Source of the DNA: Prostheceraeus crozeri | Taxonomy: Eukaryota; Platyhelminthes; Polycladida; Euryleptidae | Assembly: GCA_907163375.1 (NCBI GenBank) | Contig: CAJQUW010003174.1 | Location: 620,001 to 684,000 of the forward strand | Length of the DNA stretch: 64,000 nucleotides | Direction of reading: 5' to 3' | Shown: positions 43,529 through 55,345 of the stretch, piece by piece | Numbering within the stretch: position 1 is the stretch's first letter | Layout: every line of letters begins with the position of its first letter | The notes under the pieces: generated by a model | What the model saw: the letters and a program-made list of their open reading frames with translations, nothing else | What the model was told of the DNA's origin: nothing | The model's database searches: none | Program-made: the position numbers and the translations under genes

Positions 43529-45714
43529 AGAATTTCCTTTTAATTAAGATGCTTGCAAATATACTTTCATTCCTTTTAATGTACTAAAAGTTCCATATTA
43601 CTTATACATGTATATTGAAGTCTGAGGTTCCAAATCGTTAGTATATGTAGCACACGAAAAAGTTGCAAAGATTTAGCTCTTTAAAAATTGATCAAATATT
43701 CTTTCAGACCTCGGGAACGTAATCTCCACAAAAACTAAATATTTTGATATAAAACTTTCACTGTGTGCTGTAATGTTTTTGATTCGACACTCGACCTACT
43801 ATATATTATTCCATTGATGAAAGTTCTGTTTTCACAATTAGAAACGTAGCCATTCCCACATGAGCAACGTAATCTACATTACACATGATACAAGTATATT
43901 AGCCACATGATTTGCTACCGTTCGCAGATCTGTTGGCATCATAAGACCGGTCATTCCAACATCAATCAAAGAAAAAAATCCTCTGTCTGAATCGTGTTGA
44001 AAGTAACTCTATTACAGACATAGTTTCTAGTACAAAAGAGCGCTGTAATGATAAATCCACAAGTCATCAAAATCCTTTATCATATAAAAAACGATATATC
44101 ATTTTCCATCTCTACGATGTTCACATTGGTTGCATAGCTCCACATTCGGTCCTATTGGATGATGCAAATAGTCCCAGGGTAATGTCCGACATACATCTTG
44201 TCACAATCAATCAATTGAGTCTGTCACATGAATCATTTGTTGCGTGTTTAGATTATTTATCCGTCAAAATTTATATATCATAATTGACGTTCCTATTTCT
44301 TCAAGCCCATGTCAGTCGGTGATTCATCTTTGTCAAAGCGAAAAAAACTCAATGGAAGATCTAATTTACTATTGATATATCATTTGTTTTTGACAGAGTC
44401 TTTCCGGTTTCTTGAAGATAAATCATTTATCAATTTCGTGAAGAACTAAAGAAACAGCCATCGTTTTTTGATAAAATCACAAAAGCAAACTTCTCGTGAG
44501 AGGCAACTGTGCATATTTCTGGAGACTACTTAATCTGCTCATTTTATTCCAAGACATTCTGGTACATCTAAGAAAATGCCAATGATTAAATTATTATCAA
44601 AGATGACGATGGAAATTATAAAAGCATATCATACATGCATAAACCCCTAGATAATACAGTAATTGACAAAAGTTGTGCATTTCATTATCAAAGCTTGCAT
44701 ATTTTCAGGTGAACAACGACATACAAAATTAACAACAAAGGAATTTTCCAGTCCAGTCCTATCCATCCCAAGTTCTGAGGCGTATTTATGTCTCTGTGGG
44801 TATTTGGCCACATCCTTGACTTCTTAAGTACTGCTTTGTATGACATGACATTTACAGCATAATGTAATATATCATATTACTATTTATAGAATATTTATGT
44901 TGTACCGGCATAGCAAAATTTCCAAAAGTGGTGTTCATTAGCTCCAAAGCCCTCGTCTTTATTCTATAAATAGCAATTCAAAAAAATCTGAAACTTTGCC
45001 GAATATTGACTGTTCAAAAATGCTCAACAAAAGTCAAAAGAAAAATTTTTGTCTGATCCAGAAAGCCAAGAAACATGCTGGCATTAAAAAAGCAGGTTTT
45101 ACATTCATATCTATGGCACTTTCATGTTTAGAAGTAATTTTCATGTCAATTCATAAACTAATTAACACAATTGATAAATCAGTGCGAATAGTCATACATT
45201 GTTATAATTGTTGCAAAGAAACTGCATCTCCATCAAGACCTTGTGAAAATGATAATGATGAAACAAATAATTGGATTGATCTCAACAATTATTTATAAGA
45301 CATTCATGGCAACCGTTTCCATCATGAACTTTTTTTCTCGAAAGTCTTCTAAAAAGATTAGCAAATTGCCGAATGCTTTGATGCAATTGTACTCGGAAGG
45401 ACACACCCTTAGGATGTCTTTAAATATCACATCCGGCTTCTAAGGGGTCGAGAGTTAAGATCTGATTGAAGTAGATAATAATCATGTCTCATAGATAAAA
45501 GGATGACGTATTTTGAACGTCACTCTTTCACTAATTGTTCTTTGATAATTACTTCACTTGTTTGGAGATTATGTAAGAGAACAAAATGAAATTGAAGGTA
45601 AAATGCAGGGGTATGTATGTCAAGTAATGATAAAAGATTGAGAGAGTATTCGAAAAAATAATAAAACACACTCATGAAGAAATTTTCGGGAAGTTTGAGC
45701 ACACGTCAAAACTA
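43529..45714. other. No recognisable gene
   Basis: Strongly AT-rich. A 100-codon plus-strand frame at 44996-45298 (lysine-rich start, SMALSCLEVIFMSIHKLI) has no recognisable domain and could be chance. No inverted repeats of note. Confidence 0.4.
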
Positions 45715-46378
45715 GAGATCCGGTTGATAGCAATCACTGAAACTTCGCACAATTTGGAGTGTTTGATGTTGACCTGGCCGCCTATTGTTCGATTGCTATG
45801 GTATTATGTCAGGAGATTGTGTCATTTCATTAACTTACATGCTCCAATCACTGAATTACAATGTATATTGTTTAATCGTATCACTTTGCTAGAAGTTCAA
45901 ACTGATTCAAACAGATGACACATGCAGGAACTTATTAAGTGGGCAAAAAGAAATTTTTAATACCTTGCAGAGATAGGATAAATAGTCGTGCGTCGCTTGC
46001 GAATTGCTCTGAATTTCTTCAAAATGCTCCGATCGCTACGACTCCTTCAGATTCGAAGAATTCAGATCATTGCGCAAAAAGTTTTCTCGATGATGTTGGG
46101 CCCTCCGATCATTTTAAAAAAAGTTAGCAGGCGCATGAAAAATCGTTCACAAACTTCTCTGTAGAGCTTGACATCGACTGTGTCTCTTTGCTGTGTGATC
46201 CGGTTGATAACAGTCACTGAAACTTTGCACAATTTGGCGTATTTAATGTTGAACTGGCTGCTCATTGTTCGATTGCTATGGTATTATGTCAGCAGATTGT
46301 GCCATTTCATTAACGTTACATGTTCCAATGCTTCCCTTCTAGTCAAACAGAAGAAGAGTCGAGCTGTCTAATTCTGTG
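45715..46378 (+). repeat. Dispersed repeat R1, copy 3 with a partial duplication
   Basis: The full unit is about 45,869-46,378. The preceding 45,718-45,850 repeats the tail of the unit (GATCCGGTTGATA.CA...CACTGAAAC, GTTCGATTGCTATGGTATTATGTCAG), so copy 3 is about one and a quarter units. This suggests R1 can occur in tandem, as LTR-like or satellite-like repeats do. Confidence 0.7.
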
Positions 46379-46384
46379 GGTGAA

Positions 46385-46500
46385 ACAGTTCTCCTAAAAA
46401 TTAGGGCTGTGGGCTAGCCGTACCTGCCCGCACCGTTGCACCGGGTGTGATAACTGGTGACCCGAAAATCTACAGAAGTTTACACTGAGGCACTTATTAG
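46385..46500 (+). repeat. Repeat module R2, copy 1
   Basis: AAAATTAGGGCTGT..GCTAGCCG, then CACCGTTGCACCGGGTGTGA and TGACC. It matches 48425-48530 and follows an R1 copy in both places, though at different distances. Confidence 0.65.
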
Positions 46501-47686
46501 AGAATAGGCGAAATATAGATTGTCTCGCGTTCTACATTGTCGTGTAATAATCAGAATCACGAAGGCAGGAAGAGCCTCTTGTCTTCGTAATAAATGTTCA
46601 TATTTTCTAGAAATCAATGCTAATTTTATAGAGCACTGGAGAATTCAAGTGGTGTAGAAGAATTTGAAACTGACCTACAATGGGTTGGGCGGCTTTGTTC
46701 TGACAGTACCACAGACCAAATGCGACAGGGAGGACTGAAACCTCCTCCTCCATGGGTTGACAGCAAAATCCCATGGCATTATCTAGCTCTCTCCCTCTTT
46801 CAGGAATGATGCACGGCGCCCAATTTGGGCAATGCTGCTAATATAAAAATGCTACTTACAAAAATGTGCAATAAAAACAAACATCATAGCATCATTTTAA
46901 AAAAATATGATCATTTCTATGGGCGTTCTGAATCCATCATGCGATTGTAGTGTTTCACATTCTCTCTGCTATCCCTGTAATACCTTTTTCAATGCCGACG
47001 TGAACAATAGAACTACATAACATCATAATCAAATGAGAAATATCTCAAAACTGATCGACATAAAATTGCTATCACTTTTGACAGCGAATGGGAATCTCAG
47101 CAATTCAATGCTTGACGGGTTTCCTTTGATACACAAATATTCGGAGTATTAGGAAGCGTTTCAGCAAACTGTTATTACTCTTTTATTGGTTATTCATCGA
47201 ATGAAGAGGAAATTTAAGCCTTGGGAATACGACGTCTCGCTTATTTTGATGATCACGAAAGATATGATACAAATTGGATTCTGACTCTTTTAAGTGACGG
47301 CTCGTTTTTTTCTACACTGTGACGAACTGTTCCAGGCAGACGATTAATCCAAGTGGCAAGATGAAAATTGATTGCTATACTTCATTGCAAGAGCGTCAAT
47401 AAAGAGACGATTTCGAGCTCTTCATGAACGAGATAGTATCTCTCATTGTAGACGGTTTCCATATATATCCGAGTTTTGATTTATTTGAGACAAAGGAGCT
47501 AGTTTTTCACGGGAAAGGCTTGGAGGGATCATTCCGATGTAGGCGTGAATAGTTTTTACATTCTCTGTCATCAATTTGACGCTAGATATTCGAAGAGCCC
47601 GAGAATGAAGTCCGGAACACTGTAGAATTGAGGGTGGGATTCATGATGAAAGCAGGATTACACCAAGAAGGATCAGCATTGAGTCC
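46501..47686. other. No recognisable gene
   Basis: Between the two R1/R2 pairs. It includes a short CCTCCTCCTCCATGGG patch near 46,745 but no supported coding sequence. Confidence 0.4.
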
Positions 47687-48200
47687 ACATAATTAGATTG
47701 TTTACCTCTTTACTACTAGAAGTGAAGGCTAATTCAGAACGATGACACATGCTGGAACTTAGTAAGCAGGCTAAAAGGAATTTCTAATACCCTACGGAGA
47801 TAGGAAAAACAGTCGTGCGTCGCTTGTGGATTGCTGTGAATTCTGCCACGATTCCTTCAGATTCGAAGAATTCAAATCATTAAGCACATATTTTTTCCTG
47901 AATGTTGGCCCGTCAGATTCTTTTTTTAGAAGTTGGGAGGGTGAAAAATTTAGTTCACTCCAACTCTTCGTAGGATTCATCAATGAATGGCACTGTGACA
48001 GTGAAGTGTGACCAAACGAAGACCTCGATGTGTATGACAAGCATGCCACTGGCTGCTGTTTGAGACTCACTTCTTATTCATTGACGACCTATTGTCTGAC
48101 CTAAGGATCGTGTGCGGTGTGCACCATTTCATTATCGCATACGAGGTATGACTCTGCCCTTCTGGGAAACGACGACTAGGAGGAACGAGCAGTCTAACTC
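47687..48200 (+). repeat. Dispersed repeat R1, copy 4 (long subtype)
   Basis: Begins ATAATTAGATTGTTTACC and matches the inverted 26.4-kb copy through CATTTCATTATCGCATA and beyond. The longest frame in it (61 codons) is not preserved in the other copies with the same limits, so coding is not supported. Confidence 0.75.
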
Positions 48201-48424
48201 TGTGATTGAGTCCGGAGTCCGTTAGTGTTCTGTTGTTGCTGCAGAATGGATAAGGAGACGACAGATGCCATCTCTTCCTACAGCAACCGGGAGGCCTCTA
48301 AACAGCAAAGTGCTCTCAAGATCTGCTTTTTCTGGCTATTAGACGGGCATCACATCAATCGTGAAATCTGTTATCAAACGATATAGTGTTTGTTTGTCCA
48401 TCAATTTCGTGTTTTCTTAAAGGA

Positions 48425-48530
48425 GTTATCCGAAAAATTAGGGCTGTTCGCTAGCCGCATCTGCTCGCACCGGTGCAACTGGTGTGATGACCGGGGAAGT
48501 CAAAATTCAAAAAAGTTACACTTTACAATT
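48425..48530 (+). repeat. Repeat module R2, copy 2
   Basis: GAAAAATTAGGGCTGTTCGC, then GCACCGGTGCAACTGGTGTG, matching 46385-46500. Its location after R1 suggests R1 and R2 belong to one larger element. Confidence 0.65.
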
Positions 48531-49309
48531 TATACTTCTGGATACCGATGAGAACTGCATCAGATTCACATGATTCGTGCGCATGTACGTAAGAACCCAG
48601 CTGGGAGCAAAGTTGGGCCAAAACTTGGGGTCAAAACCGAAAACCCAAGCCCAAGATTAAATAAATATATGAAATCAAGTAAACAAAGTGCAGTTTTTGT
48701 ATTTTGTGCTGACATAAAGATTCTTCTATAGTCCAAAATTCTTATTGGGCCCATGAGAAGTTTGGTATTAGTGGGAAACGATTTATTATTGCAGTAATTA
48801 ATGTAATTAGTCGCCTAAGTACATGTATTACGTCATAAAGTTTTCTTTTTTTTTTAATCTGCACTGATATACTGACTAATTGAAGATCTTTGATTTAATT
48901 ATGATTGAGTTACAAATTGCTCATATAGCAGAGCAGTTGTTTTCATTTTATCATTCAGAAATATAAACAAACTTGATAAATATTATAGCTGCGCAGTAAG
49001 TGCCTGGTTAAACATATTTAGAATACAAAATCGGAATGAATTTAATAATAAATGTCGGCTATCGCAGAAATTTAAGGGTGCGAACTACGAAGATATAAAA
49101 TATACGGAATGATGCAACAAAATACATTAATAGAAAACCCAAGTTTTGTATCACTTCCCCAAGGCCCAACCTTGCTGAGAGTGTGTATTCGCAATAGCTG
49201 CAACAGCATGTGATTAGCATATGAAGAGTTTGAATTATCATGCGATGATGAAAATCATCCCAGCAATCATTTATGATAGAATATAAGGCTAACTAATTTG
49301 AATCATTGA

Positions 49310-51905
49310 TTGAAGTAGTCCTGATGAGGACTGATGTCGTTCTCCAATCCGATCTTTTGTTGTCTTATACGGGAGGTTCATTATGTAATTTTCCACGTTG
49401 TAGACAAAAAGATAGCTCTCCCTCAATTTAGACGATTTATTTATTTTTTTAAAAAATAAAGTTCCCCGACGCGTTTCGTCACGGTGGACAGTATCAAGGG
49501 GGTAAGTAAATGAACAGGCAGTTGGCTTAAATATAAAAATGATTAGGCAGTGACGACTCGTTAGATCAATTCATGTTTGCGGTTGATTTGTGGCTAGTTC
49601 AACGCTATGAAGCGTGCTTCGGCCATTTTAGTTTGCATCGAATTCTTTTGTTTATTTAGGACAGAAAGCTGGAAATTATCGATGTTCATCATTCTATAGA
49701 CATGGTCAGTCAAACTATGTTCAGATAGTGCACTTTTACGATCTTGACAGTTCAAACTACGTCTGTGTTCATCATGCCGTAACTTTAAAGGTCGGCAAGT
49801 TTGACCAATGTAATTTTTATGACAAATTTTACATTCAAAATTATACACAATGTATTTATCGTTACACATATATTTAGGTCCAATATCCCTGCACAGTTTA
49901 CAATTACATTTGTTATTGTTTTCAATAGTATTTATGCTATTAACTAAAGTTTGACCGGGTTTGCAGGTAACACGAACAGGAAGTTCATACTTACTGACCA
50001 GTTTATTAATTTTTCTTAAGTAGCTATCACTAATGAAATCAACACAAAGGTTAATTTGATTTTCATTACTTTTAGTATTGGATTTTGATTTTGGTGTAAT
50101 TGAGTTAGGCTTAAATCCATTTTCATACAGACGTTTTTTCATTACATTAACTGACTCTAAGGAAGTATCCGAACAAAGATCTTGCACATATTTAATACTA
50201 CTGAGTACAAAATTATTTTTTATGTGATTTGGCAACCAACTATCTTTACGCATCGTAATTCCAGAATGACAGGATTTACTGTACCATTTATACCGCAACC
50301 TTTGACTTACGGAAATACTTATATCCAAAAAATTCAAGTAATCGTTTTCAGGAATTTCAATTGTGAAATTGATGTTATTGTTTGCTGAATTAAAGAGATG
50401 TAATATATCCTGAAAAAACTTTTCACTTTTGGGATATGGTCCCAAGATTATATCATCGATATACCGCTTGTAAATTAAGGGTACAGTACCTAAATTTTTA
50501 TTTAAGTTATCAAGAGCTATGGTTTCAATTGCATTCATGTAAATGATCGCAAAAGGCGGAGCAAAATGAGCCCCCATAGGGCATCCTTTAATCTGTAAAT
50601 ATGTCTTATTATTGTAGGTTATTTCATAATTATAGGATATGAATTTCAAAAAGTCAACTAGGTCTTCAACTCTAAAGCCATAATTATCAATTTTATTCCA
50701 ATGTATTTTAGCAAACGTCTCTATTTCTGCGATAGCCTCAGCAATTGGTATACTCGGATATAAGTTTTGAACGTCCAGTGAAATAAACACATAGTCCTCA
50801 TTTACAAATTTGTCAGCATTTTCATTAAGAATTTTGATCAAAGATTTAGAAATATCCAAATGGGCTGGAACAAATTTTACTAATTGGTTGAGGAGAACAC
50901 TCACAAGCCAATCAACTTTCTGAGTAGGGGTGCCAATTACTGAAGCGATGGGCCTTAAGGGAAAGAAATTATTAATCTTATCTTTATGATCTTTTATGTT
51001 TACACGAAAGTAAGCCGGATGACTTCCACAAGTCAGTAGTTTTTGATAGTCTATGTAAGCATTGTTCCGACATTTATTACGAATCAAGCAATTCGCTTGA
51101 TTTTCTATACTAGAATTTTTGGATTTTTCTCTATATTTGTATGTACTATTGTCATTCAAAATGTCTTCTGTCCTTGAAATAATACTTTTTTTATCTACCA
51201 CTATGTTCCGATTTGACTTATCAGACGGAATGACAAGTAAATTGTTTTGTTTAAGGAAAATCCTTGAATCAGATTTTATTCTATTAGTTTTTTTGTATGA
51301 ATTCCCTTTCTTTAAAAATTGCACTTCTTTGCGCATTAAATTTTTAGCTTCAGCCTCAAAAAGCTTTAAATTATTTTCTAATTGATCATCCATTTTAGGA
51401 GGCAAATGAACTGTATTTTTGTCAAAAGGTATTTTTAACTTCCGAACATAGTCCGACCGACCATTCCGAGAATGATGAAGCCATCTCAATTTATATGATA
51501 AAGTATCTATAGCAATTTCATTATTTGTAATGAAATTCTGATCGCCAATATGTGGCAAGCGAAACTTAGGACCTTTAGATAAGAAAGTTTCGATGCTACT
51601 CGGAATAAAGACATCCGTTTCATTAATTAAGTGATTATTTACCTTAATACTATCATGTTGATCGAACGAGTCGACAGTGCGGAACCACAAATCATCACGA
51701 AATGGAAAGAAAAAACTGCACTTGCTCTGCAAATCGTACGAACTCCTGTCAACAGGAAAGTTTCTACCAGTCCACCACATCCATTTGTTGGAATGACGCT
51801 TCCAAATGATATTGGTTTCTTGGTCCACCGCAGAGAGCACCAAATCCAAAGCTGCAATCTTTACCTCTCCAATCCGTAGGTGTAGAAATACAATGCTGCT
51901 GTACT
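49310..51905 (-). mobile_element. Penelope-like element with intact ORF
   Basis: Contains the 751-codon RT/GIY-YIG frame. Downstream (minus strand) is CCGTGACGAAACGCGTCGGG at about 49484-49465, similar to the post-ORF motif found in many PLEs. An 11-mer CGGATTGGAGA occurs both just upstream of the ORF (about 51,870) and at about 49,350 downstream, possibly marking terminal repeats. The exact ends are not resolved. Confidence 0.75.
49594..51849 (-). CDS. PLE reverse transcriptase with GIY-YIG endonuclease
   Basis: 751 open codons. The first codon is TTG and the first ATG is codon 24, so the true start may be codon 24, or upstream if the copy is 5'-truncated or spliced. RT motifs: A as LDVQNLYPSIP (358-368), B as GCPMGAHFAPPFA (422-434), catalytic YIDD (463-466). 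A Cys-rich linker CNCKLC is followed by the GIY-YIG domain: YIVYNFECKICHKNYIGQT (from 666), RHDEHRRSL, and the distal SEHSLTDH block ending in MAEARFIALN. PLEs copy RNA at cut chromosomal sites, and the GIY-YIG nuclease nicks the target. No stop or frameshift, so this may be an active copy. Distinct in sequence from the PLE remnant at 36.8-43.5 kb. Confidence 0.93.
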   Translation of the reverse strand: MDLVLSAVDQETNIIWKRHSNKWMWWTGRNFPVDRSSYDLQSKCSFFFPFRDDLWFRTVDSFDQHDSIKVNNHLINETDVFIPSSIETFLSKGPKFRLPHIGDQNFITNNEIAIDTLSYKLRWLHHSRNGRSDYVRKLKIPFDKNTVHLPPKMDDQLENNLKLFEAEAKNLMRKEVQFLKKGNSYKKTNRIKSDSRIFLKQNNLLVIPSDKSNRNIVVDKKSIISRTEDILNDNSTYKYREKSKNSSIENQANCLIRNKCRNNAYIDYQKLLTCGSHPAYFRVNIKDHKDKINNFFPLRPIASVIGTPTQKVDWLVSVLLNQLVKFVPAHLDISKSLIKILNENADKFVNEDYVFISLDVQNLYPSIPIAEAIAEIETFAKIHWNKIDNYGFRVEDLVDFLKFISYNYEITYNNKTYLQIKGCPMGAHFAPPFAIIYMNAIETIALDNLNKNLGTVPLIYKRYIDDIILGPYPKSEKFFQDILHLFNSANNNINFTIEIPENDYLNFLDISISVSQRLRYKWYSKSCHSGITMRKDSWLPNHIKNNFVLSSIKYVQDLCSDTSLESVNVMKKRLYENGFKPNSITPKSKSNTKSNENQINLCVDFISDSYLRKINKLVSKYELPVRVTCKPGQTLVNSINTIENNNKCNCKLCRDIGPKYMCNDKYIVYNFECKICHKNYIGQTCRPLKLRHDEHRRSLNCQDRKSALSEHSLTDHVYRMMNIDNFQLSVLNKQKNSMQTKMAEARFIALN

Positions 51906-52336
51906 AACCATTGGATTAAGCAGTTCTTAAAATAATTCCCTTGATGACTTCAATTGCACATGTTTTCGATTAGGCAATCTGTTTTAGTTGTTCATTCATT
52001 GAATCTATACGGAATACCGCATGGGTCCTTTGGAGGGATGAAATTCTTCTCACTGATCGCTATCTTCTACTTCATTTTCCCCTCAATCAAAGCATTAAAC
52101 TTCAATCTGACGCGATCATTGTGAGCATCTGAGCGACCAGAACTGTACATTCAGATTTAGTCATAATATAAGCAAATGTCGCAATTACTGCACAGCCCAA
52201 CATACAATGAAGCAGAGAGGCGGGATTTCTCGGGTAAGTTATCATTTTTTCTTGTTCTACTCAAGTTTACACAAGATACCTACCATTTGAATATCATTGG
52301 CATTTATGTTTTCTTCTCATTTTTCAGGAGTTTTAA
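51906..52336. other. No recognisable gene
   Basis: A short AT-rich spacer between the PLE and Harbinger C. Confidence 0.4.
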
Positions 52337-52541
52337 GCCCGGTTCACATAACCGCTATTAGCAATGTGCGTTGACTCACGTCCCTACAGTAGGCGCGCAC
52401 AGCTCGGTGTGGCCGATACGAACAACGTGCGTTGACACTCAAAGCTAGATGCGATCAATATCGTCGCTATTAGCGGCCGCCAATAACTTTAGAGCAGCGT
52501 TCTATTTTGTAAAACGCACACAGCTGAATTTGTCATTTGAA

Positions 52542-53217
52542 ATGGAAAGTGCGATGGATGAATTATTGATTGACAAGGTGAGCGAAAGGAAGATAATTTA
52601 TGAAATTGCGAGTCGGAGATTCAAGGACATCCAAAGCAAACAATTGGCATGGACATGTCTTGCGGAAGAAGTTGGGCAAACGGTCGAGTGGTGCATCAGA
52701 CGATTTCGCAGTCTTGAAAGAGACTATTTTTTTATATAAGAACAGTAGAAAGCAACCAAGTGGTAACGCAGTGAAACCAACTAAAGCGCGATTAGATGTG
52801 TATTCAAGAATGACATTTCTCGATGAACCAAACGAGCCGAAGGAGACAATGTCAAATATTCCATCAAACGAAATTATACCACAGGAAGAGTCGCATTGTG
52901 GTGAGAGAATCCCTTATTCCAACGAACAAACTTTTAATTTCGATGGAAACTCACCTGGGGTAAATAACGAATCACCTTGCAAGACAGATGCGATACAAAC
53001 ACCGAAAATTAAAACTACAAACACTAGGAAACGTGGTAAGTCTTCAGATACTGTCCTTCTTGAAACACTTGTCGAGCAGTTGACTGAAACTGAAAACCAA
53101 TACGACGAATATGCCGCTTTTGGCAAAGCCATCGGAGATGGTGTTCGAAGAATGAATTCACAACGTGAGAAGGACTATGCTATGGCACACTTAAGGTTCG
53201 AACTATATAAGCTATAA
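52542..53217 (+). pseudogene. Harbinger C MADF-domain partner protein, one frameshift
   Basis: Starts at MESAMDELLIDKV. The first ~75 residues form an MADF (Myb/SANT-like) domain: LIDKVSERKIIYEIASRRFK, then WTCLAEEVGQTVEWCIRRFRSL. At the 7-T run near 52727-52733 the frame ends; dropping one T continues directly into LYKNSRKQPSG and on to residue ~225, so one extra base is the only defect. The C-terminal end (YDEYAAFGKAIGDGV, then RRMNSQREKDYAMAHLRFEL) resembles the BESS-like dimerisation tail that often accompanies MADF. A homopolymer sequencing error is a real alternative to a true mutation. Confidence 0.8.
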
Positions 53218-54037
53218 AGAAATTCTTACATGGAAAGTCAATATCCAGATGGATCTCGTGATGATGGCCATCCATCTACAGAATCATTTATGGGACAGTT
53301 GTATTCTTCTTTGTGATTCAACCACTATTCTTGATAACGGATAATTATGTAGCGGATAACGAATGACTACTTTGTAAAAATATGCGGAATAAAAAAGTTT
53401 TCCTCGAAGTATTATTTTTTATTAGATTTTGGTTTCTCGCATTGGAATATTTTAATGTATTGACTGCGTATTAGCACTCACCAGACTACATTAGTAGTTT
53501 TTCCATTTTAAGATAAAGATGATTTGTAATGCATGACTCGTATGGCAATAAGATGCTATGACCAATATACTCAGGGCGTAATTGGTCATAGTGAGAATTT
53601 CCATTTGGTTTGGATAATTCAAACAAATTCAAAGTCATTTTAATTTGCCAAGCAGACTACATTTGTAATTAATTATCAAACACTGGCGTGGCATAATTTA
53701 ATAATTAAGAAAATAATTAAAATACAATGAAAAGATGCTTGGACTACAGTTAACTGGGCAAATAGGCTTTTTCATTTGGTGGACTAATGAGGGTTAAAGT
53801 GGTAATACAGGACAAATAATGATTATGATAATATTACTCGTAAATTGATAACTACTCTTTCTCTTTAATGGTTTGATGAGACAGTATCATTTTATGAATG
53901 AAAAGTATCCCCAAAACCAAGGAAGGCATTACTAGTAAGACTAATTATATTCAGATGTATTCTCATTAAATTTCGAAAGTTTAATACAACGTGATCAGTC
54001 TCTTTCGCCACGCACACACGAAATCATAAGAAACACA

Positions 54038-55345
54038 TTAATCACCAGACACAATACTTGATTGCCAAGATACTGCACCTTGTGGACTGACAAAGAAGTT
54101 TGCAAGTGCCATTTGTTGTTGCCGCACTTCCCCACTGCTTCTGTTGCCACCAAGCCGCCTTGCTCGGACGATTCCTGAAGATTCAGTCAATTCGCGTCTC
54201 CAGTGACCCTCACGTACATTTCCATTCGTCTCCTCTTGATCAAACATCGAAGAAGGAGCGTAGCGCTTTGCAATATCTTCTTCAACAGTTAGATCTGCCG
54301 TGCGCAAGTAATTATGCAGAACGAATGCAGCACGAATAAAAGTTTCCACGTGGTTAGTCTCGGCAATGACTGGTCTTAGAAAAAGACGCCATCTTGCCGA
54401 TAGGATACCGAAAGCATTCTCAATAGTCCTCCTAGCACGTGAAAGTCTATAATTGTACACTCGCGTGACATAATCCAACGGAACACTTCCACCTCTTCCA
54501 GGAAAAGGGCGCATCAAATATGATTTCATTGGAAATGCTTCATCTCCCAAAAACACGAAAGGTGCGTGAAAGTCCGTACCATTTACAAACTTGCTTTCAG
54601 GTATATTGAATCGTTGATGTTCCAAACCGTCAAACAATCGAGAACGAGAAAAAACTCCGGCATCGCCTTCTCTGTCGTAACTTCCAACTTCCAAGTATGT
54701 GAACTTGTATTCACTATCACATATTGCCATTACCAATGTGCTGAAGCGATGCTTGTAATTGTAGAATAAAGAACCACTTCTCTTGGGGCATTGGATAGAG
54801 AAATGCTTTCCGTCGATCGCTCCAATGCAATTGGGAAACTGCCATTTCTCCCAAAATCCTTTGCTTATGGTTTTCGTCTTATGGGTTTCGTCAAATTCGT
54901 CTTGCGTGTCAGGAAACTTTAAATAAGTTGGCATCAGCTCTTCATAAATAGCAGTGGCAGTGGCATAAACTATTCCAGATATCGTAGACCTTCCTCTTCC
55001 AAAACGTAGCGATAAATCCACTTGCTGACAACCAGACGCAAGGTAGCACAATGTTATCATTAATTTTTCATCAGTTGGAACAGATGGTCTTCTTGATGAT
55101 ATCGTCGAAAGTCGATGTCGTACTTTTGAATGAAGATCATCAAACTGTGCCGGAGTCATGCGCATATACTTGAAATATATTTCTGTATCTCTATCACGCA
55201 AATGAGGAAGAAGGCCAACGTATTCTCCAAAATTGTTGCGGCGTTGAAGAGCTGGTCTAATCCACCATCGTCTTCTTTTCTTCCGCTTGCGTACGAGAAG
55301 AGCAACCGCCACAGCAATTCGTAGCTTCTTTGCAGCATACATCAT
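54038..55345 (-). CDS. Harbinger C transposase, intact
   Basis: 435 residues from the ATG pair in CATCAT (MMYAAKKLR). A basic N-terminal patch RKRKKRRRWW (about 19-28) may be a nuclear localisation signal. A helix-turn-helix-like LSLRFGRGRSTISGIVY (about 111-127) precedes the DDE fold: Asp178 in CIGAIDGKHF, Asp228 in REGDAGVFSRS, GDEAFP at about 267, Glu309 in SRARRTIENAFG. No defects. Longer than Harbinger-1 and A proteins, and with the GDAGVF form of the second motif, which marks a separate PIF/Harbinger branch. Confidence 0.95.
   Translation of the reverse strand: MMYAAKKLRIAVAVALLVRKRKKRRRWWIRPALQRRNNFGEYVGLLPHLRDRDTEIYFKYMRMTPAQFDDLHSKVRHRLSTISSRRPSVPTDEKLMITLCYLASGCQQVDLSLRFGRGRSTISGIVYATATAIYEELMPTYLKFPDTQDEFDETHKTKTISKGFWEKWQFPNCIGAIDGKHFSIQCPKRSGSLFYNYKHRFSTLVMAICDSEYKFTYLEVGSYDREGDAGVFSRSRLFDGLEHQRFNIPESKFVNGTDFHAPFVFLGDEAFPMKSYLMRPFPGRGGSVPLDYVTRVYNYRLSRARRTIENAFGILSARWRLFLRPVIAETNHVETFIRAAFVLHNYLRTADLTVEEDIAKRYAPSSMFDQEETNGNVREGHWRRELTESSGIVRARRLGGNRSSGEVRQQQMALANFFVSPQGAVSWQSSIVSGD

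Noticed and set aside
49321-49350. Hammerhead ribozyme starting at CTGATGA on the plus strand
   Set aside because: A short stem (GAC/GTC) follows, but the required GAAA after stem II is GTTC, and the element is on the other strand.
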